Origin: Rhizophagus clarus
Taxonomy: Eukaryota > Glomeromycota > Glomeromycetes > Glomerales > Glomeraceae
Length of the DNA stretch: 64,000 nucleotides
Assembly (NCBI GenBank): GCA_015698045.1
Contig: BLAL01000259.1
Span: forward strand, 372,001-436,000
Direction of reading: 5' to 3'
Below, piece by piece: positions 31,436-44,194 of this stretch. Under the pieces are notes generated by a model. The model had not been told where the DNA came from, searched no databases, and saw nothing but the letters and a program-made list of their open reading frames with translations. Positions within the stretch are counted from its first letter, which is position 1. Every line of letters starts with the position of its first letter. Position numbers and translations under genes: made by a program.

Positions 31436-33017
31436 GTACCATCCCAGGTGGTACATGATTTTTTGCCACCCTATCATGTAATTCTAAATTAATTGTTTAA
31501 TTTTTTTATACGTGATTTTTTTTTTAATTTTTGCCACTTTTTACTTTCGTTACTTTCAGTATGTTTTATTTTTTTAAATCATTTTTTTATTATAAATCAG
31601 CATTAAGTAACATTCTTTTTTTTGTAAGTGCTTATTTTCTTGGCTTGGAAGCTTCTGGTAAGTTTCTTTTTCAGCATTGTCAATTTTTTTTTTGTTAATT
31701 AACGTTAATACTTTCTTTTGCAGGTTAATCTTTTTGACGGTTAACGGCTTTAGACTTCTTCATCAAGTTTCCAGTAAATGGTAAATTCAAGACACTTTGA
31801 ATCTTTAGATTTGCCTTCTTTAACTAACCATCTTTTCTTATTTTTTTTTTGGCTGGGCTTTTCTTTTTTTGCGATTTTATTTTCATTTTGTTTTGGATAT
31901 TTTCATTTTTTATTTCGTTCTTTATCACACCTTTTCATAATTCTTTCATCCTTCATTATTCTTTTGTTCCCTCTCGTCCTTTATCATTTCTTTTTACTAT
32001 TACTTTCATCTTTTATTGTTTCTTTTGCTTCCACTTTCGTTTCTTTTGCTTCTCCTTTTATTCTTTATCGTTCTTTTTATTCCCTTTTCCTTCTTGATCA
32101 TTCCTTTTGTTGTCTCTTTCATCTTTGATCATTCCTTTCATCCTTGATCGTTTCTTTTATTTCCTCTTCATCCTTGATCTCTCCTTTTATTATTATTTCA
32201 TCATTAATCATTACTTTTGTTTCCCCCTCATCCTTGATCTCTCCTTTCATCATTATTTCATCCTTGATTGTTCCTTTCGTTCCCTCTTCATCATTAATCG
32301 CACCTTTCATCATTATTTTGTCCTTGATCGTTTCATTTGTTCCTTCTTCATCCTTGATCTCTCCTTTTATTATTATTTTATTTTGTGCCCCCTTCATCCT
32401 TAATCGTTTCTCTTTTGTCATTATTTCATCCTTGATCTTTTTTTTTCGTTCTCTTTTTGTCTTTGATTGCTCCTTGCATCACTATCTCGTCCTTGATCAT
32501 TTATTTTGTTCCTCTTTCATTCTTGATCACTCCTTTCAGCATTCTTTTATTCCTGATCACCCTTTCATGATTATCTTCCTTTGATCTCTCTTTTCATCAT
32601 CTCTTCATCCTTAATTTCTCTTTTTGTTCTCATTTTCTTTCTTATTTTACTTTATCCCTTTTACTTCTTTTCATTATACATCTCTTTCTTTACTATTGTA
32701 ATTTGTTATTAGATGTCATTGTGTCATTTATTACTAGTACTGTAAACTAAATAAATAATTGTTTATCTATAGCATATATGATACAATACAAAATTACAAA
32801 TTTTAATAAAAAAGTTACTAAAGTTTATTAAGTTATTCGGATGTTTAACTATTGTATTTATATTGTATTTTATCAAAATTTAATTCTTACGAAAATTTTT
32901 TTTATGAAAAAAAATTTTAAAGTTAAAAATTAACCGATTAAAAATTAGCCAATCAAATTATATTTTTAAGTCACGTGATAGGGTGGCAGAAAAACCGATA
33001 CCACCCGGGGTGGCACC
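31436..33017. mobile_element. 1.6-kb non-autonomous element with about 45-bp TIRs and a pyrimidine tract
   Basis: The left end GTACCATCCCAGGTGGTA.. (31436) and the reverse complement of the right end GTGCCACCCCGGGTGGTA.. (33016) align over about 45 bp, including TGCCACCCTATCA. TA is present on both outer sides (31434-31435 and 33018-33019), which suggests a Tc1/mariner-type target, with one base of uncertainty at the right edge. There is no transposase. Inside are one intron-like block (GTAAGT at 31639 to TTTTGCAG at 31724) and the pyrimidine tract. Confidence 0.65.
31780..32690. repeat. Pyrimidine tract with 60-70-bp sub-repeats
   Basis: Mostly C/T on the + strand, with recurring 'ttcatccttgatctctcctt' units at about 60-70 bp between 32160 and 32400. 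Open frames on both strands are artefacts of the repeat. Confidence 0.8.
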
Positions 33018-33022
33018 TAGAT

Positions 33023-33252
33023 CAGTGTATAAAATTCATGTGCACAATGTGCACATGTGCACATTTTTAATTTTTATGTGCACAATTTTTAAAATTTAAT
33101 GTGCACTATTGTGCACAAAATTTTTTTTAAAAAATATTAATAAGATTAGTAAAAATGTGCACTATTGTGCACAAAAATCTTTTGATTGTGCACAAAAAAA
33201 ATGCCTTATGTGCACACATGCACATATAATTTTTTTCGGATTTTATACACTG
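33023..33252. mobile_element. 230-bp hAT-type MITE with GTGCAC repeats
   Basis: The ends CAGTGTATAAAAT..ATTTTATACACTG are flanked by a perfect 8-bp duplication ACCTAGAT (33015-33022 and 33253-33260), as for hAT elements. The interior has about ten copies of GTGCAC or TGTGCAC, a 6-bp palindrome, likely transposase-binding sites. It inserted exactly at the right edge of the neighbouring 1.6-kb element. Confidence 0.9.
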
Positions 33253-33671
33253 ACCTAGATAACTTCTTTATTTTTACGTACAAATTACTATAAAAAAATG
33301 CAGGTATATACTGATGTATTTTACGCATTTTTTTTTATAATTGATCCCGAGTAAAAACCACAACAGAGTTTCAATAGTAACATTAGAAATGCAGAATAAT
33401 TAATCATTCTTAAGATTTGGTGCTGGTATTTAGCAATGATAATAAATAGACCATTATTAATTTTTTGAACCTTTTTTATGTTCAAATAAATATTACATAA
33501 ACATGAAATTACGTTAATTATCTAAAAAAAAATTGTAAGCAAAAAAACGCAATTTACTGTACTTCTTAATTTTCGATCATTTGAAGTTAAAGAATGTTAT
33601 GGTCGGTTACGGTCATGCTCATTTAAATGCTTGAATCACAGCTACTTGAAATTTAAAGAAATGACAAAAAG

Positions 33672-33806
33672 GATGTTTATTACGGTACAGTACAACAAGT
33701 GAGTAATTACGGTAATTTAATTTTTCATAAGTATTTTTTTTGATGTTTATTACGGTACAACAAGCGAGTAATTACGGTAATTTAATTTTTCATAAGTATT
33801 TTTTTT
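33672..33806. repeat. Two-copy 65-70-bp direct repeat
   Basis: Two consecutive copies starting 'gatgtttattacggtac' and ending 'cataagtattttttt', differing by a 5-bp deletion (cagta) and a few bases. They lie about 700 bp before the kinase ATG. Confidence 0.8.
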
Positions 33807-34302
33807 AATGTTTTGAAAAATTAATTTAAGACATTTTATAGTCTCTTTAATTTCAAAATTTTAATTTTTCAGAAAGCGTGTAGTAGACAAATCATGTTCG
33901 TATACAATGTGAAAAGGCAGAAAGTATAATTATCCGTTAACAAATCTGACAAAATTTTCTAAATCAGGAAATTTATCAGACATGGCACAGCAGATTTTTA
34001 AAGTTAAGATTACAGGGAATTTATTAAATAATTGTTTAGCAGTAGGTATACCTAGAATAATTTACATGTGTAAAATATATTTTGTTATTTGTTGTTCGTC
34101 TGACTCAGTAGCGAAAGAACTAGAATTTTTGAGAATTTGCTATTTATTTTCTTAGCGATTGTAGGCGTGATGATTTGTATTTATAGAAGGAACAAGGAAT
34201 GTTAACTTTTTGTTTACTGCGCAACTAACATTGATTTATTCTCTTTAATACTGCGGAATTTGATTTATTTTATGTGCAACTGCGACAGATGTGGCGTTCC
34301 GG

Positions 34303-34309
34303 TATAAAA
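34303..34309 (+). promoter_or_regulatory. TATA-like box of kinase gene 1
   Basis: TATAAAA lies in a locally less AT-rich setting (ttccggTATAAAAtttccc), 169 bp before the chosen ATG. Confidence 0.4.
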
Positions 34310-34477
34310 TTTCCCAAAATAAATCCATTTGTATTCATACCTGATGACGCAACCATGTTTGATTAGTTGATCACAATCACTTTTGGTAAATCATACGGAA
34401 TTTGTGAAACATTGCATCACATGTATCATGTTGTAATATACGTTTGTTCTGATATTTTAAGTCAGAAATTTTCTAAT

Positions 34478-36495
34478 ATGACAGGCAATTATAATAGTAA
34501 AAATGTTGATATGACTCAATGGTTTGAGTGGCTTGAGGATGGCTTTACTAAAGATTATATTATTAACCACGATTATAATGAATTTAAGAATATTAAACAT
34601 ATAGGACATGGGGGATTTGGTGAAGTTTATCAAGCTATTTGGAAGAAGAGTGAGAGTTCTGTTGTTGCATTAAAGGAATTCGATAATGATAAAACTGTTA
34701 TAAAAGAAATTGTTAACGAGGTAAATGAAGTTATTTCTGCATATTTTAGTCGTTTATATTTTCTAATAAAACATATATTGTTTTATTTAGATAAAATTGA
34801 TGCATAAAGTTAATTTTCATACAAATATTATTCAATTTTTTGGTATTACTAAAAAAAAAGGTAACTACTGGTTTATTAAATAATTTATACTTCAAAACTA
34901 TAATTTAACATTCACATTTGTACAGGTGAAGATGAAATGGATTCCAATTATTTGCTCATTCTTGAATATGCTGATAATGGTACATTGAAAGATTATTTGA
35001 AACAAAATAATATAAAATTAGATTGGAATATGAAATTGCAGTTTGCTATTCAAATTGCCGATGCAGTCTCATATATACATCAACATAATATTATTCATCG
35101 TGACCTAGTAAGTATTTTATGACTTTGTTTAACATATTTAATTGTTAAGATATTAATCTAATTTATTTAATAGCACTCAGAAAATATATTAGTTCATCAG
35201 AATATGATCAAATTAGCAGACTTTGGACTTTCACGTAGATTGGCTGAAGTATCAACTCGATATGATATTTTTGGAAAGACAGCTTATATTGATCCACAAT
35301 ACTACAAAATGAATAATAATTATCATTACAAACCAAATAAAAAATCAGATGTATACAGTGTTGGTGTACTCTTGTGGGAAATATCATCTGGACAAATACC
35401 ATTTGAATCATATAATGATGATTTTAAAAGAATAGCATTAATATTAGAAATTTCAGAGGGAAAAAGGGAAACTCCAGGTTTTAATACACCAAGTGAATAT
35501 ATTAATATTTATACAAGTAAATTCTTTATTATTTTCTTATTTATTGCTTATTTTGTTTTCAAACGCAAAATAATAATTCTTGTTTTCTATCTTTTGTATA
35601 ATATTTAGAATGCTGGCAAGATGACCCAAATGATAGACCAGATATGCAGCAAGTATTATTTGATCTGAAATCAATTAATTTGGATGTAAATGATACAAAT
35701 GAATCATTAAATTCTGATAACGATGATAAAATGCAAATTGATGAAAAGCAATTAACCAATATTGGTTCATTAGGTAATGAAATTTCTATTAATGATGTGT
35801 CATTTGATTATAAAAATTCTATTCAGAGAGGAATCTATGAAATTAATTCTATTGAAGACGATAAAGATAATGAAAGCCAATTAACCAATATTGAATTAGA
35901 TAATAATGAAAATACTATTAATGAAATTTTACATTTATATAAAAATTCCATTCAAAGAGGAATTTATGAATATAGTTCCATCGAATTAGTAAAACAATAT
36001 ATAATAATTAAAAATGAAAATGAGAATAGAATATTTGAGTATCTATTAGATAATATATACAAACAACAAAGCGTTTTTCTCTTAGCAATTTTTTATAATC
36101 ATGGAATTGGAACCGAAAAAAATGAAAACAAAGCATTTGAATTATACATAGAAGCTGCCGAAAACGGAGATATTGATGCATTGAATGCACTTCAATATTA
36201 TTATCAGCGGGGAATAGGAACCGAAGAAAATAAAAATAAAGTGTTTAAATTATATAAAGAAGCAGCCCAAATCGGTAAAGTTGATGCAATACATCATCTT
36301 GGATATTGTTATGAAAATGGAATAGGAACAAAAAGAAATAAAATTAAAGCATTTAATTTATATAAAGAAGCAGCTGAAAAAGGTCAAATTGATGCAATAC
36401 ATCGTCTTGGATATTGTTATCAACACGGAATAGGAACAAAAAAAAATGAAATTAAAGCATTTGAATTATATAAAGAAGCAGCTAAAAATAGTTAA
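34478..36495 (+). CDS. Protein kinase with C-terminal Sel1 repeats (kinase 1)
   Basis: Five exons: 34478-34720, 34791-34860, 34926-35107, 35174-35516 and 35609-36495. All introns are GT..AG and in phase, giving 574 residues. The kinase domain has the Gly loop GHGGFGEV, VALKEF, the catalytic loop HRDLHSENILV (split by intron 3), DFG, and IDPQYY in place of APE. It is a serine/threonine or tyrosine-like kinase; specificity cannot be read. After an acidic linker come about four Sel1 repeats (GIGTEKNENKAFELYIEAAE type), which act as protein-binding solenoids. The ATG at 34478 is chosen because the related genes start at the same place; an upstream in-frame ATG at 34367 is less likely. Glomeromycotina carry large families of such fusions. 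This gene is intact. Confidence 0.92.
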
Positions 36496-37189
36496 ACTAG
36501 TGCAGCATCAACTTAATATTACGTTCAATAGGCGATAAATTTTTAGAAAAAAATAAACAAAAACATTTGAATTATATGTAGAAATGGTAAAAATGTTATA
36601 AATAAAACTTGCGAATTATTATAAAATAAAATGGAATTTGAATTAAATTATATGAAAATTTGAAATTTTTTAATTTACAAAGTAGGTGGAAATAGAATCT
36701 GGTAGATTCTGGATCCACATAATATGAATTTTGATCTCATGTCAATTCATTTGTAATACAATATTTCGCTTCCACAAATTAGTTCATATGTATAACAGAA
36801 TTTTTTTAAAAGAAAAAATTTTCTCGATACCGGGAATATGGATATCCTACAAATTTCTTTCAATGGACTATCATAAGGTTCGTAAAGTATCGTATGCATC
36901 ACCATTGTCATCATATATAAAGTTTTGAATATCGTTCCATTTAAATAAATATTGGTATTGTTAGTGAAAGTAAAAAAGCAAGATGACGAATGGTTTAATT
37001 CTACAATAATAGCATGCCAAAATGATCAAAAAGTTTAATTTATTGATTTCACGTGATACCAGGACATGTATATCCGTTGATATATCAATGTTTAAAAAAT
37101 ATGGAAAATAAATTTTACACTTTACTTATAAAAAACTACATTTATTATTTGACTAAATTATGATCCTTTATTCTCTATTTAATATTTGA

Positions 37190-37385
37190 TACTGTGTGGA
37201 TGACAGCCACTGCCACATGGTAAATTAGGGCGTTTACGTTTGCTATTTTTTTTACAATCACTCTCACTATTACATTGAATCCTAGTTGTAGCTGCATTTT
37301 TTTACACCAATAATATCACTTCGATATCTCTACATTTATTAGGTTCTAATGCCATAAGTTCATTTGCACTAAAAATAACGTCAAG
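37190..37385 (-). pseudogene. Cys-rich relic
   Basis: The minus frame reads FSANELMALEPNKCRDIEV, then a TAA, then QCNSESDCKK...LPCGSGCHPHSI and a stop. The spacing of Cys pairs resembles the Cys-rich tail of the integrase relic at 3455-3560 (CKKMGERCGSRCHSGH). It is probably the 3' end of a related dead gene. Confidence 0.4.
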
Positions 37386-38835
37386 TAGACATCTTTACAT
37401 TGTAATTTATACATTTGATTTGAATACTCTTCAATAACACTACATTAAAATGTACATTGTTCAAGTTACTTCTGTACATAATCATTAACAAAGTGGATGC
37501 TCATTATTATTTAGCATATGATCTTTCATTCGGTTTCGATAATCGATAAGTATAATCACGAGAAATCTGATGACGTGATGTGTATTTTAAATATTCTTTA
37601 ATGAAATATGTGTAATGCTAATAAAAATTAAAACGGAAATATGATAAATTAATTATGATTAATTTATCAATATATTTGATTTCTTTTTTTAATAATACCA
37701 AAAACTGAATAATATTTGGATAAAAATTAACTGCGAAACAAATTTATCTTAATAAAAAAAAGCAATGTTTAATAGAATAAATAGATGGATAAGAGTATAT
37801 ATGATCTTAAAAAGATTTCTTATACAAAATTGTCATTTTAAAAAAAATTTAATGCAACGGTAGTATTCCCGTGTAGCTCGATAAACTTTAAGAAATGCAC
37901 CGTAACCCACGCTTTAAACATCTTTAAATTCACTAATTTATCAACTAAAGTGCTTGAGCGTGTTCTAAAACGAAATTTTTAAAACTATTCATATAAATAA
38001 TAACTTCATTTAAAAAGGTTATTTTAAATTTAACTAAAAATTCATATACCTTAAAAATCTCTAAAATTGAAATGGTTAGAAAAGGAAAAAGTTTGTAATT
38101 AAACCTATGCGTAGTTCGTCGTGTCGGAAAATAGCGTTCGATGTAAAAAAATAATTTATATTGATTTATCTTAGTTTGCCCTTCCTGCACCAATTTTCAT
38201 GGTACGAAGCAACAACTTTCTTTCAAAATAAAATTATACATATTTATATATTCCTTCATTAGTACAAATTTAAGCTTAAGCTTGTTCATCATATTCTATC
38301 TCTCTGTTAACTGCCTTAAAATGTTCCTATTTGGTTTAGATCGTTGACAAATCAATATTCGTAACGTCATTTTTGCAAATAAGAGAAACGACATTGATAT
38401 TTTTATACGAGGATAGACTTTAGTGATAATAATTAAAACGTTTTATAATGATGTAACAAATCAAAGATTTTTAATAATAAATATATAAATATAATTTTAA
38501 TGCATTATTAAAATTTAATACAGGTTATTTATAGTCATTTTAAGTTAAAAAAAAAAAATTACTTTTTGAAGTTACGCAGTCAAATCACTTAAAAGATTTA
38601 ATATGAAGAACCATAAAATATACTATTTTTTATCCATCCTTGTTAATATTGATCATAGATAAAAACTGTGGAACATTTATTATGAAAAATTTAAGCATAC
38701 GTTACAGCAGACTTTTCTGATTCACCCTATTACGTAAAATTGTGGATCATGTTCGAAAGTTAAAAAAATCCATTCATGTTGTAATACACATAAATACAGT
38801 ACAGTACATTAGCTCAGAATTTTTTTTTTCGAGAA

Positions 38836-38950
38836 TCGCAAACAATTTCAATAGTAAAAATGTTGATATAGATGAACTGGCTCAATGAATTTATATATTG
38901 TGATGACTTTGATAAAGTTTATCAAGTTACTTGAAAGAGTGCAATTATTT
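38836..38950 (+). pseudogene. Relic of a kinase N-terminus
   Basis: 'aatttcaatagtaaaaatg' and what follows translates as NFNSKNVDIDEL, then FDKVYQVT. This matches NYNSKNVDM...FGEVYQAI of kinase 1, with the Gly loop mostly lost. It lies between kinases 1 and 2, as expected for a decayed tandem copy. Confidence 0.6.
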
Positions 38951-40196
38951 CAAACATCTTTTCTAAAATAAAATCAAAAAGATGTTAATTGATAATTCAA
39001 TATCAAGATCAATATTTAATTCACATTTTCCCCTCCATAATGTTCATTAGTATCGTTTAGAGAAATAAATGGTTGTATATATTTTCAGTAATATTTGAAT
39101 AATTAATTATTGTGTCAGATTGTTCGGTACTTTTTTTTTTTTAAACGAACGATTTTAAGTTTATCTCTGTAAACATTTTTTTAAAACAACACCTTTCTCA
39201 TTTAGATAATTTTCAGACGAGCATGATATCCTTTACAAGTTCTATTTTCTTGGTTTAGCATTAGTGAAATAAGAAAGGTTTATGGTGAGATACTGATGAT
39301 AAAAAGGTAAAAAAGGTAAATATTGATTTATAATCAATTTGTAATCAATTTAACCGGGAAATCAGTTTTTAAATCACGCCCGGCAAACCTTTCCGGCTAT
39401 CATTTTTTCTAAGCGACGTTAGGTAAGTTGATCATATCTAATGGTACGATCAGTTCCAAACTTTAGCTCGTAGATATATTCGATAATTTATAATGTTCAT
39501 ACTTTATACTCAATGTGAAAAAGCAGAAAGTATAACCATTTGTTAATTGATAAAGATTACTAATATTATATGTATTATATGGTCGACATACAAAGAGATC
39601 ATTAATGAAATTCGCCATACATTTAGGCTTTACATGCATCACATATCATCCCACACATGTCCCAATCCCAATCCATTTATCTTGTCCTATTTATCATAAT
39701 TTCATTCCATAACCCATTAATTTACTCTTTTTTATTACAATATTTATTATTTTTGTAATGTAAAAATATTTTTTATTTATCAATTTTTTTACTACGCAAT
39801 TTATTTATTTTGAAATTTTATAAACAAATGAAAAAAAAAAAAAAATGAAAATGAAAAATTATTTAATAATTCAAATCTTCTAATATACCATTTTCAAAAA
39901 ATAATAAATTTTAATTAATTGTTAATATGGAAATTTATTTATTCCCTTTATAGAATTTTTAAGTCAAATTACACCAATGACTTAAAAAAAGACATAATCT
40001 TTAAGCCAAATCATGCTAATTTTTGGAACTTTTAATATATATGTTACGTTGGATTGCGTGACGTTTACAAATTCACAATACACAAAATCATTCTCGGTCA
40101 CGTGGTTGGATGGACTAGGGCTGTTAACTTTGTGAAACGTTGTAATACATAAATACATCCGGATTTTATCACTTCAAGTCCGAAATCTTTTAGATA

Positions 40197-42753
40197 ATGA
40201 CGAGCAATTCTAGTATTAATATTGATAAACAGATTCAATGGCTTGAGGGTGGCATTGCTGAAGGTTATATTAATTACTATGATTACAATGAATTTAAGAA
40301 TTTTCAACATATAGGTTCAGGAGGATTCAGTAAAGTTTATCGAGCTTCTTGGAAAAATTCAGATACTGTTGTTGCATTAAAATATTTTAAGAATAATCGT
40401 TTTATAATAAAAGAAATTGTTAATGAGGTATGTTTATGCATCTATTAGTATTTTCTTAAATAAATAATTTTAAGCGAATTCGTATAGCTTGCTCCTCAAA
40501 ATTTAAATTTAACGGCAGAAATATTTTACAATAGAGTCAGAATATTAACTATTACAATGTGTTGCATTCTTTTCATTTTAACTTTTGGTAATTTAGAGGT
40601 TAAATTCGCTATTTATTACCTTATTGTAATACTCAAAAACCACATTTCTATTTAGATAAAATTATTGCAAAAAGTCAATCTTCATGTTAATATTATTCAA
40701 TTTTTTGGAATTACAAAAAGAAAAAGTAAGTACTATTTTTCAGATGATTTTAAGGGGTTAATATATTAATAACGAAATTATTTATACAATTTATTTTCAG
40801 ATAATGATGATACAAATTATTTGCTCGTTCTTGAGTATGCAGACAGTAGTACATTAGGAAACTTTTTAAAAGATAATTTCAACAGATTAGATTGGAATAT
40901 GAAATTACAGTTCGCTATTCAAATTGCCGATGCTGTATCATGTTTACATCAAAATGACATTATTCATTGTGACTTAGTAAGTAATATTCTATCAATTTTT
41001 ATTGTAACTTTAAATATAAATATCCTAACTTGGTTTACTTTAAAAAAATAGCATTCAGATAATATATTGGTTCATCAAAATATGCTTAAATTAGCAGATT
41101 TTGGACTTTCACATAGGTTAGCCGAAATATCAACTCAGAAAAACGTTTTTGGAGTATTACCTTATATTGATCCACAACACTTTCAAATCCAAACAAACAA
41201 TAATAAAAGTCATCATTATAAACCAAATAAAAAATCAGATGTATATAGTATTGGTGTAATTTTATGGGAGATATCATCCGGACATAAACCATTTGAATCT
41301 TACGATAAATTTTACTTGAGACAAAAATTATTATTGGAAATATTAAATGGAAAAAGAGAAACTCCAATTCCTAACACTCCAATTGATTATATCAATATAT
41401 ATACAAGTATGATTGTTTATATTATGTTCAATTTTTAATTTTTTTTTTTTTTAATTTATTGATGAAGAGAACTGATTTTTTGTTTTCGATATATTTTTAG
41501 AATGCTGGGAAATTAATCCGGATGATAGACCAAATATGCAACAAGTATTGTCTCTTCTAAAATTAATTGATTTAAATGAAATTATTATTAATGAAATAGT
41601 ATTACAATACGAAGATTCTATTCAAAAGGGAATTGATAAAGAAGATATTATCCAGTTAATTAAAATACATTTAATAATAAAAAATATAAATGAAAATGAG
41701 ATATTTAATTATCTACTTGTTAAAAATAATGAACTGAAAAATATTCAAACTTTAGCAATTTTTTATTATTATGGAATAGGAACTGAAAAAAACGAAGTTA
41801 GAGCATTTGAATTGTATAAGGAAGCAGCTGAAAAAGGTCATATTGATGCAATACATCAACTTGGAGAATGCTATTATTATGGAATAGGAACTGAAAAAAA
41901 TGAAGCAAGAACATTTGAATTATACAAGGAAGCAGTTGAAAAAGGCCATATTAATGCGATGTATCAGCTTGGAAAATGCTATTATCATGGAATAGGTATA
42001 GAAAATAATAGAATTATGGCTTATAGTTTATATGAAAAAGCAGCTGAAAAAGGTCATATTAATGCAATGTATCAACTTGGAGAATGTTATTATTATGGAA
42101 TAGGTACTGAAAAAAATAATGCTAGAGCATTTGAATTATATAAAAATGCAGCTAAAAAAGGTCATATTAATGCAATGTATCAACTTGGAGAATTTTATTA
42201 CTATGGAATAGAAACTGAAAAAAATAATGCTAGAGCATTTGAATTATATAAAAAAGCAGCTGAAAAAGAAAATATTGCTGCAATATATAATCTTGGGTAT
42301 TGTTATCAAAATGGAATAGGAACCGTAAAAAATGGAATTAAGGCTTTTGAATTATATAAAGAAGCTGCTGAAAAAGGTCATATTAATGCAATGTATCAAC
42401 TTGGTGAATGTTATTACTACGGAATAGGAACTGAAAAAAATAATGTTAAAGTATTTGAATTATATAAAAAAGTAGCTGAAAAAGAAAATATTAATGCAAT
42501 GTATCAACTTGGAGAATGTTATTACTATGGAATAGGAACCGAAAAAGATAGAATTATGGCTTCTAAATTATATAAAGCAGCAGCTAAAAAAGGTCATATT
42601 AGTGCAAAAACAAGAATTGAAGCTTACGAATTATTATACAAAGAAGGTAGTTTTTCTTCAAAAAATATAAATGAAGATGAATATATTCTGAATGGTATAC
42701 ATTTTAAAAATGGATTAGGAACTGAATTAAATGAACATTTTTATTTTTATTAA
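40197..42753 (+). CDS. Protein kinase with C-terminal Sel1 repeats (kinase 2)
   Basis: Five exons: 40197-40427, 40656-40725, 40801-40976, 41052-41406 and 41501-42753, 694 residues, with intron positions and phases as in kinase 1. The kinase domain has the Gly loop GSGGFSKV, VALKYF, DFG and IDPQHF. The catalytic loop is HCDLHSDNILV: the Arg of the HRD motif is Cys while the catalytic Asp and Asn are kept, so activity is likely but activation may differ from RD kinases. About ten Sel1 repeats follow (YYYGIGTEKNNARAFELYKK type), several nearly identical, indicating recent expansion. The last residues (NEHFYFY) lie directly before an hAT element at 42773, only 20 bp after the stop. Confidence 0.92.
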
Positions 42754-42772
42754 TCAGATATTAGTAAGCAAA

Positions 42773-43244
42773 TAGAGACCTGCATTTGGCTATATTTTGA
42801 AGTCCGGCCTGGCCCGGATTTAAAAACAGTGTATCATGTGCCGGCCTGGCCTGGCCTGGGATGAAAATACTGAAACCCGGGCCCAGCCCAGACCCAGACT
42901 GGTTTTTAATATATGTAAGAAAAAATAAAGAAAAAAGAAAGTAAAATTAGAGTTTTATAATAAAAACATAGTGTTTAGATAAAAAACAACTCGCATATGA
43001 ACTTAAAATAAAAAATATTGATTTTCAAGTCTGATCTGAAGTTAGAAATTTGCGACAAGCTTAATTTCGGCCAGAATTAAGGAGGTTTGGCCAGAATTAA
43101 GAAAATCTGGGTTTTCCCCAAAAAAATCTGCCAGCCCGGCCCAGCCCGGGTCTTTTTTTAATTAAAATTTGCCAGCCCGGACCTGGTCTGGCACCCGGGT
43201 CTGGGCCAGGCTGATCCGGTCCGGGCTCAGTTTGCAGGCCTCTA
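42773..43244. mobile_element. 472-bp hAT-type MITE, GC-rich ends
   Basis: The ends TAGAGACCTGCA and TGCAGGCCTCTA are inverted (11 of 12). They are flanked by a perfect 8-bp duplication TAAGCAAA (42765-42772 and 43245-43252). The outer 100-200 bp are rich in GGCCTGGCCC, CCCGGG and GCCAGCCCGG words, against an AT-rich centre. There is no coding sequence. It inserted 20 bp behind the kinase 2 stop codon. Confidence 0.92.
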
Positions 43245-43252
43245 TAAGCAAA

Positions 43253-44190
43253 TATATAAATTTATAAACATATCAAAATTGAAACATGAAAATAAAAGAA
43301 AAACTAAAATTAAATGAATATTAACAACCAAATAAGCTTTCACAGGTCAAAAGATAATAAATTGGACATATGTCCTATTGATAACTATTAGGGTAATAAG
43401 TTAGCCAAAATTTAGTAATCAATAGGGCATATTCCTGATTGATAACTATATAAAAATTTATGTTAGCCAAATTGATCATATTTTTTAATTTAAATAAATT
43501 AGGTAATAATTCAATAGTCATCATTCAGTTTGATATATAATTATTACTACTCATAAAACTGAATTCAATCAGTATATACCAATTGATGACTATCAAACTA
43601 ATCCATTAATCTAATAATATTATGTATATTTATTATTTCTTACTGAATTTAATATATAAAAAATTAAAAACTAAACTATTTTAGAGTTATTCACTGATCA
43701 GTTATTTTATATATATGTGATGCATATCATGATAAAAGTTTAATTATCTTGGATAAATAATTTGAAGTTAAAAAAACTTTGAAAAAAAAAATCTTTTTGC
43801 TTTATAAATTAAAATTGACTTCCTTGAAAACTTATTTTTTTTTAAAAAAAATATTTACTTTCCTCTGTTTGCACATCTGATCCTAAGAAAAAAAATAACC
43901 AATAACATTAATACTGGAACCCACTGTGACTTTCAAATCCACAAAGAATCATTCTTCATATTTTTTGATATGCTTTCCTTTCCCCCTAGCGGTAGTAATT
44001 GTATTAAAAAGTTGATATTCAAATCCTGAAAAAACAGCTCAAATAAATCAATATGATCAGTTACAGTAAGCAGTTGCAATTTGGTTGGTCATCTGATTTA
44101 CTAATCTGATTTACTAATATGGCTGATAATCTTTTTTTCAAATTATTCTAAAACAAAAAATTAAAGTCAGTTTAAAAACCACTATTAAAA
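43253..44190. other. AT-rich spacer, nothing recognised
   Basis: No gene or clear repeat. There are mild direct repeats ('ttgataactat', 'agccaaa') around 43370-43470. Confidence 0.5.
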
Positions 44191-44194
44191 AAAA

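Larger units (their letters stand above)
33261..34477. other. Upstream region of kinase gene 1
   Basis: No gene here. It contains a 70-bp direct duplication (33672-33741 and 33742-33806, 'gatgtttattacggtac...') and a stretch around 33885-33955 ('caatgtgaaaaggcagaaag') that recurs upstream of kinase gene 2 near 39510. The promoter was therefore copied with the gene. TATAAAA lies at 34303. Confidence 0.6.
36496..40196. other. Intergenic region with gene relics
   Basis: No intact gene. It contains a Cys-rich relic (37190-37385, -) and a kinase N-terminus relic (38836-38950, +). Around 39500-39560 it repeats promoter sequence of kinase 1. An 82-codon frame at 37945-38193 (-) is not recognised and has no supporting context. 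A 13-A run with 'aaaatgaaaatg' lies near 39835. Confidence 0.6.

Noticed and set aside
31778-32584. Overlapping open frames on both strands
   Set aside because: Products of a pyrimidine tract with tandem sub-repeats; both strands are open for compositional reasons.
37945-38193. 82-codon minus-strand frame
   Set aside because: No recognisable family, no introns or context, and such lengths arise by chance in intergenic DNA. It is left open rather than annotated.
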